This document shows positions 18,505 through 26,347 of a stretch of 64,000 bases of DNA, piece by piece. A program made the translations under genes and the position numbers. Every line of letters starts with the position of its first letter. Position 1 is the stretch's first letter. This stretch comes from Barthelona sp. PCE (Eukaryota > Metamonada: BaSk clade), in contig JAUFOR010000006.1 in NCBI GenBank assembly GCA_040285745.1, forward strand, positions 310,001 to 374,000, given 5' to 3'. The notes beneath the pieces were generated by a model that was not told where the DNA came from, ran no database searches, and worked only from the letters and a program-made list of their open reading frames with translations.

Positions 18505-20319
18505 TTATTCAAATTCAGTTGCATACGAAATGTTTTCAAAACCAGTGTAGTAATTTACGTCTATATCATGTAAAAAGACCCTAAGATCCAAATGTTCCGA
18601 TCCAATGCTGATGCTCTTCGTTCCTGGATCATATGATATGCGATCAATAAACAATATACAATCTCTCACTTCATTTACCTTTATCATCTCATACTTACTT
18701 CCCCTGAACACACCCTTCTCAAAATCAACAGGAAAATCTCTCATTAACAGTTCTGGACCATCATCAGTAACGGTATAAAGGTGTTTACCTAACACAAATG
18801 TATTTTCATCAAAGAAAAAAATTGACATATCTTCTTCCTCTTCGTGTTCTATGGAATACGTAACAGCCTCCTCTGTGTCGAAATCACATATCACAACATG
18901 ACTTTCATCCGATAACATCACCACAAACATCATTTCATAATAGACGTTGATCTTAGCCAGACCCTCGTTCTCTATCAAACACCTAATGGTCGAAATTACG
19001 TGACCAGCTGAGTCAAAACGCCACACAATAACATTAGATTCATACAGTATCAAACCTGTGCGACCAAACAACTCAATATGATCAATATATGGAAGTCCGG
19101 AAGCCTTTTCTCCGTATGCTGTTATAACGCGAGAACGGCAGAGCATCATCATGATTGGGCCATTTCCAAGAGCTTTTTCAACCTCAGAAAAAATCAAATC
19201 ACATTGCTGCACAACTTCTCCGGTTGCTACACAAACATTTTCCATTTTTTTATCAATACGACGAACAAAGTGTCCGTTAACGAGAGGAAAGGCCACATTA
19301 TTACACCTATACCTCTTTCTTTCTTTTGTTATACCGCTTGAAATAAACGCTGTCACACTTTTTTCTATAAAAAAATCACAGTACAACACAGCTTTTGTTA
19401 AACAGTATGACCTTGCCATCATGACAGGCCTTAACTGTGTACCATTCCCTATTGTCAATAACTCAGCCCTATCTGCATCAATAATCATTTTATAAACTAA
19501 ATTATTATATTTTCCAATATACAATTCATTATGACGATCAGAAAATACAAACCCTGAAGAAAAGCTTGAATCATATTGCAATGTATCAAAAGATCTAGCA
19601 ACTGAAGTACCATAGCGGTTGAATAAATACACTACACCATCTTTTACGTGACATGAAACAGTCTCTCTGTCTAAGTTCAGATTTGGTGCGTGATAATGCT
19701 CTGATATAAAAGGTACACCATTGTATGATATAAAAAAGAGGTTTCCATCACATACGATCATTTCCTTAAATTGAGTATGTCCTTCCACTCTCACGGAGCA
19801 ATATTTTGCTCCTCTTCTCAGTAATTTTCTCAGTTCAAGATGTTGTAGTAATTCAATTTGTATTTCATAATTGTCATCAAGGTACATAGCATATAGTTCA
19901 CTCATAATCCTTAAAACGATGTAATAGTGGGAACGAGCCATCGCTTCATTCGAATCCAACCGCCAAGATCGTTCAAAACTTTCTTGACTACGCAAATCTG
20001 TAATTATCATGCCTAAGTCCCGTGATTGAACAGAATAATGGTCACCCATGTAAAAAATTGTTCTTGCTACATCCTCTCTTATCTCAAAAGATGAAGTAGA
20101 AATAAAAACTCCCTCTTCAAGTCTATAGAAAGTAACCATATCTGGTTTATGAAGATAAAAATGGTCTGATCCCACGCATCGACGTAAGTCCTGCATATCT
20201 ATAATACATTCTTGATCAACATTCTTGTTAATCAATATATTGTATGTTTTCATGTTCGTTTCACATTGCACCGTCAAAAAACAACCTCTGCCCACCACAT
20301 TTCCGTTATTTGAAAACAT
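18505..20319 (-). CDS. Family P protein B (beta-rich, propeller-like, unknown)
   Basis: A 604-residue protein with repeated short beta strands and hairpin turns (for example GNLFFISYNGVPFI and ENTFVLGKHLYTV). There is no signal peptide and no TM segment. One helical, charged insertion lies around residues 125-180 (ELLQHLELRKLLRRG). The C-terminal blade-like segment lines up by eye with those of proteins C and D, each with a hydrophobic pair, a turn, then a leucine-tyrosine strand. The family is not one I recognise. It is convergent with the WDR91 gene (20 bases between stops). Confidence 0.72.
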   Translation of the reverse strand: MFSNNGNVVGRGCFLTVQCETNMKTYNILINKNVDQECIIDMQDLRRCVGSDHFYLHKPDMVTFYRLEEGVFISTSSFEIREDVARTIFYMGDHYSVQSRDLGMIITDLRSQESFERSWRLDSNEAMARSHYYIVLRIMSELYAMYLDDNYEIQIELLQHLELRKLLRRGAKYCSVRVEGHTQFKEMIVCDGNLFFISYNGVPFISEHYHAPNLNLDRETVSCHVKDGVVYLFNRYGTSVARSFDTLQYDSSFSSGFVFSDRHNELYIGKYNNLVYKMIIDADRAELLTIGNGTQLRPVMMARSYCLTKAVLYCDFFIEKSVTAFISSGITKERKRYRCNNVAFPLVNGHFVRRIDKKMENVCVATGEVVQQCDLIFSEVEKALGNGPIMMMLCRSRVITAYGEKASGLPYIDHIELFGRTGLILYESNVIVWRFDSAGHVISTIRCLIENEGLAKINVYYEMMFVVMLSDESHVVICDFDTEEAVTYSIEHEEEEDMSIFFFDENTFVLGKHLYTVTDDGPELLMRDFPVDFEKGVFRGSKYEMIKVNEVRDCILFIDRISYDPGTKSISIGSEHLDLRVFLHDIDVNYYTGFENISYATEFE

Positions 20320-20591
20320 TGAAAGAAAAGTAAAAATTGAATAATGTTGATAACGACAAACACATATTTGTAGAGTTTTCCATGTGCTTAGCCTCCAGCA
20401 AACATGTACTTACCCAGCATTCAATGAACGAATCACCATTCTTTATCCTGTGAGTACAGCTGAAAAAAAAAATTTCAAAGATCTATTTTATAAGCTTACC
20501 TACACTGAAGTGTGTGTAAATTCAATAACCAAAAGCATTAGAGAGACTTTTGTTTGCAGAAACTCATATTCGTATTCAATACCCTTATCTC

Positions 20592-21035
20592 ATGTATCAA
20601 ACTCCTCAAGCAACTTCTGCACCAGTTTACGTCGCTGTTCCAGCTCAACCAGGCCAACCTGCTTTTGCTGATCGTACTCAGGCCACTAATGGATGGCATA
20701 CACTGGCACTTGTTTTTTCTTGGATTAACATTGTTGTTTTGGGACTTGCTGTTGGTATCACCTTTGTGTTCATGTTCCTCATGCCTCTCGCAATTATTCT
20801 ATTCATCGTTTTTGTTCTTGTTCTTATTATTGAAATTTGGTGTTTGAGCATCTTAAACAGAAAGAAGAATTTGGGCGGACTTACTATCTACCGTTGCATT
20901 ATTTTTGTCTTAAACTTTTTCAACCTCTTCAGCAACACTCAAAAGGCTTCTCAAACTGTCTTATCAATCATTTATGCCGGTTTTATGTTTATTTCTGTGT
21001 ACTTCAGCCACAAATTCTATGACAATAAGGAGTAA
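20592..21035 (+). CDS. Small four-TM membrane protein, family member 2
   Basis: The start is set at ATG 20592 (MYQTPQATSA), giving 147 residues. An ATG 42 bases upstream is in frame, but the MYQ start matches the paralogue at 3469-3882. A Pro/Ala/Gln-rich N-terminus of about 35 residues precedes four hydrophobic segments near 40-62, 66-88, 100-118 and 122-140. The shared LNRKKNL...IYR motif sits between TM2 and TM3. The tail ends KFYDNKE. Function unknown. Upstream sequence includes a TTTTGTTTGCAG that could be a splice acceptor in the 5' leader, but this is unproven. Confidence 0.75.
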   Translation: MYQTPQATSAPVYVAVPAQPGQPAFADRTQATNGWHTLALVFSWINIVVLGLAVGITFVFMFLMPLAIILFIVFVLVLIIEIWCLSILNRKKNLGGLTIYRCIIFVLNFFNLFSNTQKASQTVLSIIYAGFMFISVYFSHKFYDNKE

Positions 21036-21062
21036 TTAGTTAGTAAATGTGTTAATAGTTGT

Positions 21063-22052
21063 CTACACTGCACTACGCATGCGTTGGAACAAACCTACTA
21101 GAGCTGCAGACTGAAGTGATGGTGTTGAGGCCTGTGTTAACTGATACTGAATATCCGCCAAACCGGTTAATATCAATGCATGTTGGGTACTCGGCATTTC
21201 AACAGGCAAAACCAAATCATGTAATAATGGTACAATGTCTTCAAGTGAGAAGCCCTGCTTAATTATGTTTTCGTCTAAATACTGTAAACCATCAATAGCA
21301 TCACTTTGAAGTAATCGTTGTAATAGTTCATTGACAAGATTAGGGTGTGGCCTTCCCATCGTCGCAAATACAGACCCTTCTGTCAGCGGTACTCTTGTCA
21401 TGGAAATTGCTTGCATTACATTTAATACTCTCCTCATATCTCCTCCTGCTACATCACATAGTATGCTCAATGCGTCATCTTCAAAAGTCATATGTTCAGC
21501 AACTGCGATTTCTCGTGCTTTTTCCAAAGCAAGTGCTGGTTCAAGTGGTGAAAAACGAAAACGAGTGCAACGTGACTGGAGGGCTGGAATAATTTGGGAA
21601 ACCTCGTTACATATCAAACAAAAACGTGCATGTTTGGTGTAATTCTCAATGATCCTCCTCAATGCAAACTGTGCTGTGTTTGTCATTGAATCAACCTCAT
21701 CTAAAATGACCAACTTGAATTTATCAGAAAACATAGCTCGTGTACTAGCAAAATCCTTGATGGTATTCCGAACTACATCGATACCTCTTGCATCTGATGC
21801 ATTAAGTTCCAAAATCATTGGACTAGATGTCGTGCCATAAATCATTTGACATGCTGCATTGATTGTACTTGTTTTTCCAACACCTGGGGGCCCGTAAAAA
21901 AGTAAATGAGGCCACTGATCTTTCACCAGAAAGCGATCAAGTGTCTCTATGATCCATTGCTGACTTACAATATCTGTGAAGTTTTTGGGACGATACTTCT
22001 CGACCCAAGGCAGACGATCGTCTCCCTCGTTCGTTTCTTCAACTGATTGCAT
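21063..22052 (-). CDS. RFC5: Replication factor C small subunit (human RFC5 / yeast Rfc3)
   Basis: The start is ATG 22052 (MQSVEETNEG), giving 329 residues. The frame continues upstream only to a TTG. The sequence shows LPWVEKYRP, Walker A GPPGVGKT (54-61), LELNASDARGID, Walker B LDEVD (117-121; the usual DEAD is DEVD here), RFCLICN and the SRC arginine-finger motif in LQSRCTRFRF (160-162). These match the RFC5 type closely. The family loads PCNA at primer-template junctions. The start codon is only 35 bases from the start of the divergent MBOAT gene. Confidence 0.93.
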   Translation of the reverse strand: MQSVEETNEGDDRLPWVEKYRPKNFTDIVSQQWIIETLDRFLVKDQWPHLLFYGPPGVGKTSTINAACQMIYGTTSSPMILELNASDARGIDVVRNTIKDFASTRAMFSDKFKLVILDEVDSMTNTAQFALRRIIENYTKHARFCLICNEVSQIIPALQSRCTRFRFSPLEPALALEKAREIAVAEHMTFEDDALSILCDVAGGDMRRVLNVMQAISMTRVPLTEGSVFATMGRPHPNLVNELLQRLLQSDAIDGLQYLDENIIKQGFSLEDIVPLLHDLVLPVEMPSTQHALILTGLADIQYQLTQASTPSLQSAALVGLFQRMRSAV

Positions 22053-22087
22053 AAAAAGAAAGAAGAAAGTAATGCTTTTACACAATT
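22053..22087. promoter_or_regulatory. 35-bp spacer between divergent RFC5 and MBOAT starts
   Basis: Only 35 bases separate two opposite start codons. Read toward RFC5 the spacer is pyrimidine-rich (CTTTCTTCTTTCTTTTT), and toward MBOAT it ends TTTTACACAATT. Each transcript must therefore start inside or very near the other gene, or have an almost leaderless 5' end. Confidence 0.55.
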
Positions 22088-23449
22088 ATGCTGTTTGTTC
22101 CACCAGACCCTAAAACTGGACAGGCTCTCCTGTTGCTACTAAGCGTCCCTCTAAGTTTTGTACTAAGATTTATTTCGAAACCCTTACTCAAACATCTATT
22201 TTCCGTTTTTATCGGTGTATTTGGATGTTTCTGGGCTTTCGGTGGGTTGGCATGGCATGTAGTTCTCCCTCCCATCGGTGTCTTTCTTATTATGAAATTT
22301 TTAAGAACCATTGAGAAAACATTACATTTGTCGCGCAAGATTGTAACTTCAACTGTATCATTGCTAATTTTCTCCCACCTTCTTTACGTTCATGTATGGC
22401 GTGAGTTCTTTTTACCACAAAAGTACTCATCTGGCACTGGCTTTGAGGGTTCTCTTCAAATTACTGTTTTACGAATGATTTCCGTTCTTTTCTGCTATGC
22501 AGACTCATCTGTCGATGACAAGTCCCTTACTAAATATCAACAGAAGCATAAACTAAAACATATGCCAACTTTCATCGAGTTCATAAGTTACTCTCTTTCG
22601 TTTGTTACAATTAGTGTCGGGCCATGGATAGAGATCGACCACTACATCGCTAGCATGAACAGAAATAAGAATCCGAAGGGATCTACACGAGTCTTCTTCA
22701 TTAAACTTGGAGAATTCTTCATCTGTGCGATCCCTGCGTTCCTTGGACTGCGCTACTTCAACAAAGAGTGGCTCCTTAGAGTTACAGACAGTCAACCTGC
22801 TCACATCGTTCTTCTAGTTACGTATCTATTCGGTACTCTTGCTGCTCTGAAGTATGAAGCTGCCTGGTTGCTTGGTGAGTGTTCCTGCATCGGATCTACC
22901 CTTTCATATGACGACGAAAGCAAAGAATGGAACAAGTGCACCAACATTGTTCTTAAGAGCGTTGAGCTTCCCACATCACCTCGTGAATCAATCACTGGGT
23001 GGAACCGCCTCGTCAGCAAATGGCTGAACCACTATGTCAATGCCCGTGTTAGTAAGAAAAAAGAGCTTGATGATCACTCCGTTATTCGCTCATCTTTCTC
23101 TGGAATGTTCATCACATTCATGGCAAGTGCATTGTGGCATGGTATCCGCCCTGGTTACTTCATCTTCTTCGCTCTTCTCTTTGTTGGTCAAATGTCTTCA
23201 AAACTGTGGTATAAACGAATCACTCCTATTCTACCTGAAAATACAATCATTAAAGCTGTGTATCGCGCAGGTGGATTCATCACCGGTCGCTTTCTCCCAG
23301 CGTTAGGCGTCTTACCCTGGCTCATGACAATGACGCAGGCTAATTTAGTGTACTCAAGAATGCTCTGGATTTTCCATGTATCTCTTTTTATCTTCTTTAT
23401 TGTTGGTATACTGGCTCCTAAACCCAAGAGAAAGAAGAAACAGGATTAA
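22088..23449 (+). CDS. MBOAT lysophospholipid acyltransferase (LPCAT3/ALE1-like)
   Basis: A 453-residue polytopic membrane protein with about 9-11 hydrophobic segments. Catalytic features of the MBOAT family are visible: an Asn motif GWNRLVSKWLNHYV near residue 305 and the invariant His in SALWHGIRPGYF near residue 345. A FVTISVGPWIEIDHY segment at about residue 180 is typical of the ALE1/LPCAT branch, which re-acylates lysophospholipids at the ER. Other MBOAT groups (DGAT1, Porcupine) fit less well. The C-terminus is basic (KPKRKKKQD). The last four bases are TTAA, shared as stop with the convergent gene. Confidence 0.87.
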   Translation: MLFVPPDPKTGQALLLLLSVPLSFVLRFISKPLLKHLFSVFIGVFGCFWAFGGLAWHVVLPPIGVFLIMKFLRTIEKTLHLSRKIVTSTVSLLIFSHLLYVHVWREFFLPQKYSSGTGFEGSLQITVLRMISVLFCYADSSVDDKSLTKYQQKHKLKHMPTFIEFISYSLSFVTISVGPWIEIDHYIASMNRNKNPKGSTRVFFIKLGEFFICAIPAFLGLRYFNKEWLLRVTDSQPAHIVLLVTYLFGTLAALKYEAAWLLGECSCIGSTLSYDDESKEWNKCTNIVLKSVELPTSPRESITGWNRLVSKWLNHYVNARVSKKKELDDHSVIRSSFSGMFITFMASALWHGIRPGYFIFFALLFVGQMSSKLWYKRITPILPENTIIKAVYRAGGFITGRFLPALGVLPWLMTMTQANLVYSRMLWIFHVSLFIFFIVGILAPKPKRKKKQD

Positions 23450-26166
23450 AAGAAGCCTTCTTCGAATTCACTCTCCATTAATTCAATAGATCTATGATAC
23501 TCTTCATCTTCACGCTCATAACTACGCGCTGTTGTTGCCCACCTACAATCAAAGTCAGGATCATGTTCTTCTGCATATGATGTGAGCTTCAAGTGATCAA
23601 GTAAATTATTTGGATCAAACGGGGCAAGCGGTTCACTCTTGTCTGGCATACTAAACTCTAAATCTTCCGATTCTGACACGATATGTGACTGAGAAACTAC
23701 AGAAGAGTGCTTTTTATGTACATCAACACCAAGCGCCTCCTGTAATAACAACGAACCGATGACACTGGTCCTTCGGTCTAGTTGTTGCGGTGCTGTTGGC
23801 AACTCAAGTTCAGCATGATTGGACTCTTGTAGCATTATTGAGGCCAAACGCTGCTTTCTTTCCTGTGTCTCCTCCTTTTCGCGTTCGAACTCTTGCTTAC
23901 GCTCTGCTAGCTCCTTTATCTTACCTTCTTTTAGTTTCTCATATTCAATTGCTGCAGTTACCTTCTTCTCCAACTTCTCCCGACGCTGCTGCGATGTAAA
24001 TGTCTTTTGAGCGTTTCGTTGGGCAATCTTCTTCTGGTTGAGCTGTGCAATCCGCTTACTCATCATGCGTCGCACAAATTCAGCTTGTTTGAATGTTCCT
24101 CCCTCTTTAAGGTCCGCTAAGTTGCGGTAGTAGTAAATATGGCTCTGTAGTATCTCCTTGAGCGTCTCATCTTCGATGTTAGTCGACTCTTTCAACAACT
24201 TTTTGCTGTCTTTTCTGAACTTTCGCAGCTCACCAATGCTAGGTGCCTTGTGCCCAATAGGCTGACAATAAGGTGACTCGCGCTCTCCTGTCTTGGTTGA
24301 AGGCTGAGGGACTCGATGAGAAACATAACATGTTTTTGCATTAGGTGTATAAATACAATCTCTATAGAATCCCTGTGACGTATTTGCATTCCCTGGTGTC
24401 TTTCCTAATGAAGAAAGAGGGCGCTTCGGCTGCTCAAGAGTGGCTGCCTCTCTGTACTTCATCAGTTCATCATCCGCTTCACTTACTTCTTTAGAATTTT
24501 GCAGATGATCCATAAGATCGTCAATATCAGAAGGAGAACCATCTACCGACTTAGTGTTCGATACTGATGATCGGCGTGTGCTTAATGAAAGGCGGCGTCG
24601 CACCTCGTTGAATCCCATAGAAGTGTGCCGACCCATCTTTGATCGGGAATCACGCTCCGCCTGATGAATCGCTCTTAGAGAGCCAAGAACCAGTGGACTT
24701 GGACTGAGCATATTAACACGACCGTGCTCAATTTGTTTGCGTTTTAGAGCTCCACTTGTGCCACTTAATAATGATGGATCCAAAAAGTCATCATCTACCA
24801 TGGTGCTTCCTGCAACCAATGAGCACTCGAACAGCGGTTTCTGAATATGCTTCTGAATCTTCTTTCTGCGACGAGGAGGGCGACCGCTCTTCATCGAACG
24901 AGATGTAGCTGTTGTTTTTGCAGTTCGCATAGTCCGTGACGACGGTGAGTGCGACAACCCTAACAGCTCCATTGTATGATCCTGAGACGTTCGTTGAACA
25001 TTTCTCTTTGCAATTGGACTCTCTAATAGAAACCTCGTTTTCTGCACTGCAGCAGGTGCAATCGACTCCTTTTCTTGGGCGTCAACGGTTATAACCTTGG
25101 AGTGGATGAGCGAAGGGGAATTATTCAAGAACGCCTGGATCTCACTACACTTGAAATACGAATCTCTCTTTGCTGATATGAGCTCAATGGATATATCCAA
25201 ACCGACCAAGAGAGTTATCGTGTTCACGTACACGTCTCTCAAAAATGCTTCCTGAAATACCTCACGTTGAGCTGGAAACGAGTGAAAAAAGACCTGACAA
25301 ATCAAGAAAGAAATTGCATAAGGTACAAACTCAAACAATGCATCATGATATTCGTGGAACATCGAGTGTGAGACCATATTGGCTGCTAATAACTTTGCCA
25401 ACAACTCTTCTTCACGATCATCAGCGTAATCACGTAGCATTCCAGTTGGACCACGTTCATAAATCTGGATATGGAAATACCAGAACAGGGAGACAACAAG
25501 CTCTCCCACCGTATCACTCATAAAGTACTTAACTACTGTACCTTGTGGTAAATTTAACAGCTTCCTTTTTGGCTTGAGTGATTCTAGGAAATACCCAACA
25601 ATATAACGATAATTAGGTTCAAAAAAAGGATCATCGGGCCTGTAGAAGACCTGGTTCGGACGTCTTTTAAGTGCATCAGTCACCATTGTTTCGCCAATCT
25701 TCATACGCAAACGAGAATCAGTTTCGTCATCGTCCTCATCATCTATATTCTCCATCTCAAGGCTTTGCAGCACATCGCTGTGTGCCATCTCAATCCCGTT
25801 GTCCTGTGCTATTTGCTTAATTCGAACACGATGAAAAATCAAAGGTCTATACTCTGCTAATGATACATATTGTTGATTGATGGGAGCGCTGTCTTTCGAG
25901 CGAGTGTTGCGCTTTACCTTATCTTTTTCTTTCATATTGCGAAGATTTCTGGTCAACGAATTTGCATTTGTATTTAAAGCAACGTCGACCGAGCTTACAA
26001 GTTCCTCAGGGAAACCATGCATCATGTACTTCTCAATAAGATCTTCACTTAACTCATGCCCTTGCTTCTTGAGCAAATTCAGCTTGTGATCCAAATTCTC
26101 GAGGTCCAGCGTTAAACTGTCCACGAACTTTTGGCTTGGTGAAACTTCAGATCGGGGACTATACAT
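23446..26166 (-). CDS. Large unknown protein, possibly FAM227-like, with C-terminal coiled coil
   Basis: A 906-residue protein. A folded central region at about residues 160-340 includes RPDDPFFEPNYRY and VVSLFWYFHIQIYE. The latter resembles the FWWh region of FAM227 proteins, which are linked to cilia, but I could not align it. Residues 370-600 are low-complexity and Ser/Arg-rich, with a Lys/Arg cluster PPRRRKK. A charged coiled coil spans about 690-790. No TM segment or signal is seen. The dynein and tubulin-ligase genes in the window make a flagellar role plausible, not shown. Confidence 0.72.
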   Translation of the reverse strand: MYSPRSEVSPSQKFVDSLTLDLENLDHKLNLLKKQGHELSEDLIEKYMMHGFPEELVSSVDVALNTNANSLTRNLRNMKEKDKVKRNTRSKDSAPINQQYVSLAEYRPLIFHRVRIKQIAQDNGIEMAHSDVLQSLEMENIDDEDDDETDSRLRMKIGETMVTDALKRRPNQVFYRPDDPFFEPNYRYIVGYFLESLKPKRKLLNLPQGTVVKYFMSDTVGELVVSLFWYFHIQIYERGPTGMLRDYADDREEELLAKLLAANMVSHSMFHEYHDALFEFVPYAISFLICQVFFHSFPAQREVFQEAFLRDVYVNTITLLVGLDISIELISAKRDSYFKCSEIQAFLNNSPSLIHSKVITVDAQEKESIAPAAVQKTRFLLESPIAKRNVQRTSQDHTMELLGLSHSPSSRTMRTAKTTATSRSMKSGRPPRRRKKIQKHIQKPLFECSLVAGSTMVDDDFLDPSLLSGTSGALKRKQIEHGRVNMLSPSPLVLGSLRAIHQAERDSRSKMGRHTSMGFNEVRRRLSLSTRRSSVSNTKSVDGSPSDIDDLMDHLQNSKEVSEADDELMKYREAATLEQPKRPLSSLGKTPGNANTSQGFYRDCIYTPNAKTCYVSHRVPQPSTKTGERESPYCQPIGHKAPSIGELRKFRKDSKKLLKESTNIEDETLKEILQSHIYYYRNLADLKEGGTFKQAEFVRRMMSKRIAQLNQKKIAQRNAQKTFTSQQRREKLEKKVTAAIEYEKLKEGKIKELAERKQEFEREKEETQERKQRLASIMLQESNHAELELPTAPQQLDRRTSVIGSLLLQEALGVDVHKKHSSVVSQSHIVSESEDLEFSMPDKSEPLAPFDPNNLLDHLKLTSYAEEHDPDFDCRWATTARSYEREDEEYHRSIELMESEFEEGFF

Positions 26167-26347
26167 ATTTAACCCAATAACATTTAAACTAATTGAAATG
26201 GTACAGAAATGTTCTTACACCATTATGCTATTTTTACTATGGCTTTGAAATTTTGCAACAATACAATATCCGGATTTGTGCATGTTTTCATTAAAAAACG
26301 CCAAAAAAACATAATTATCATAAATAAATAATATAATAAATTATAAA

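Noticed and set aside
20384-20671. 95-codon frame overlapping the second 4-TM gene
   Set aside because: It is out of frame with the conserved TM protein and has Ser/Cys/Thr-rich shadow composition.
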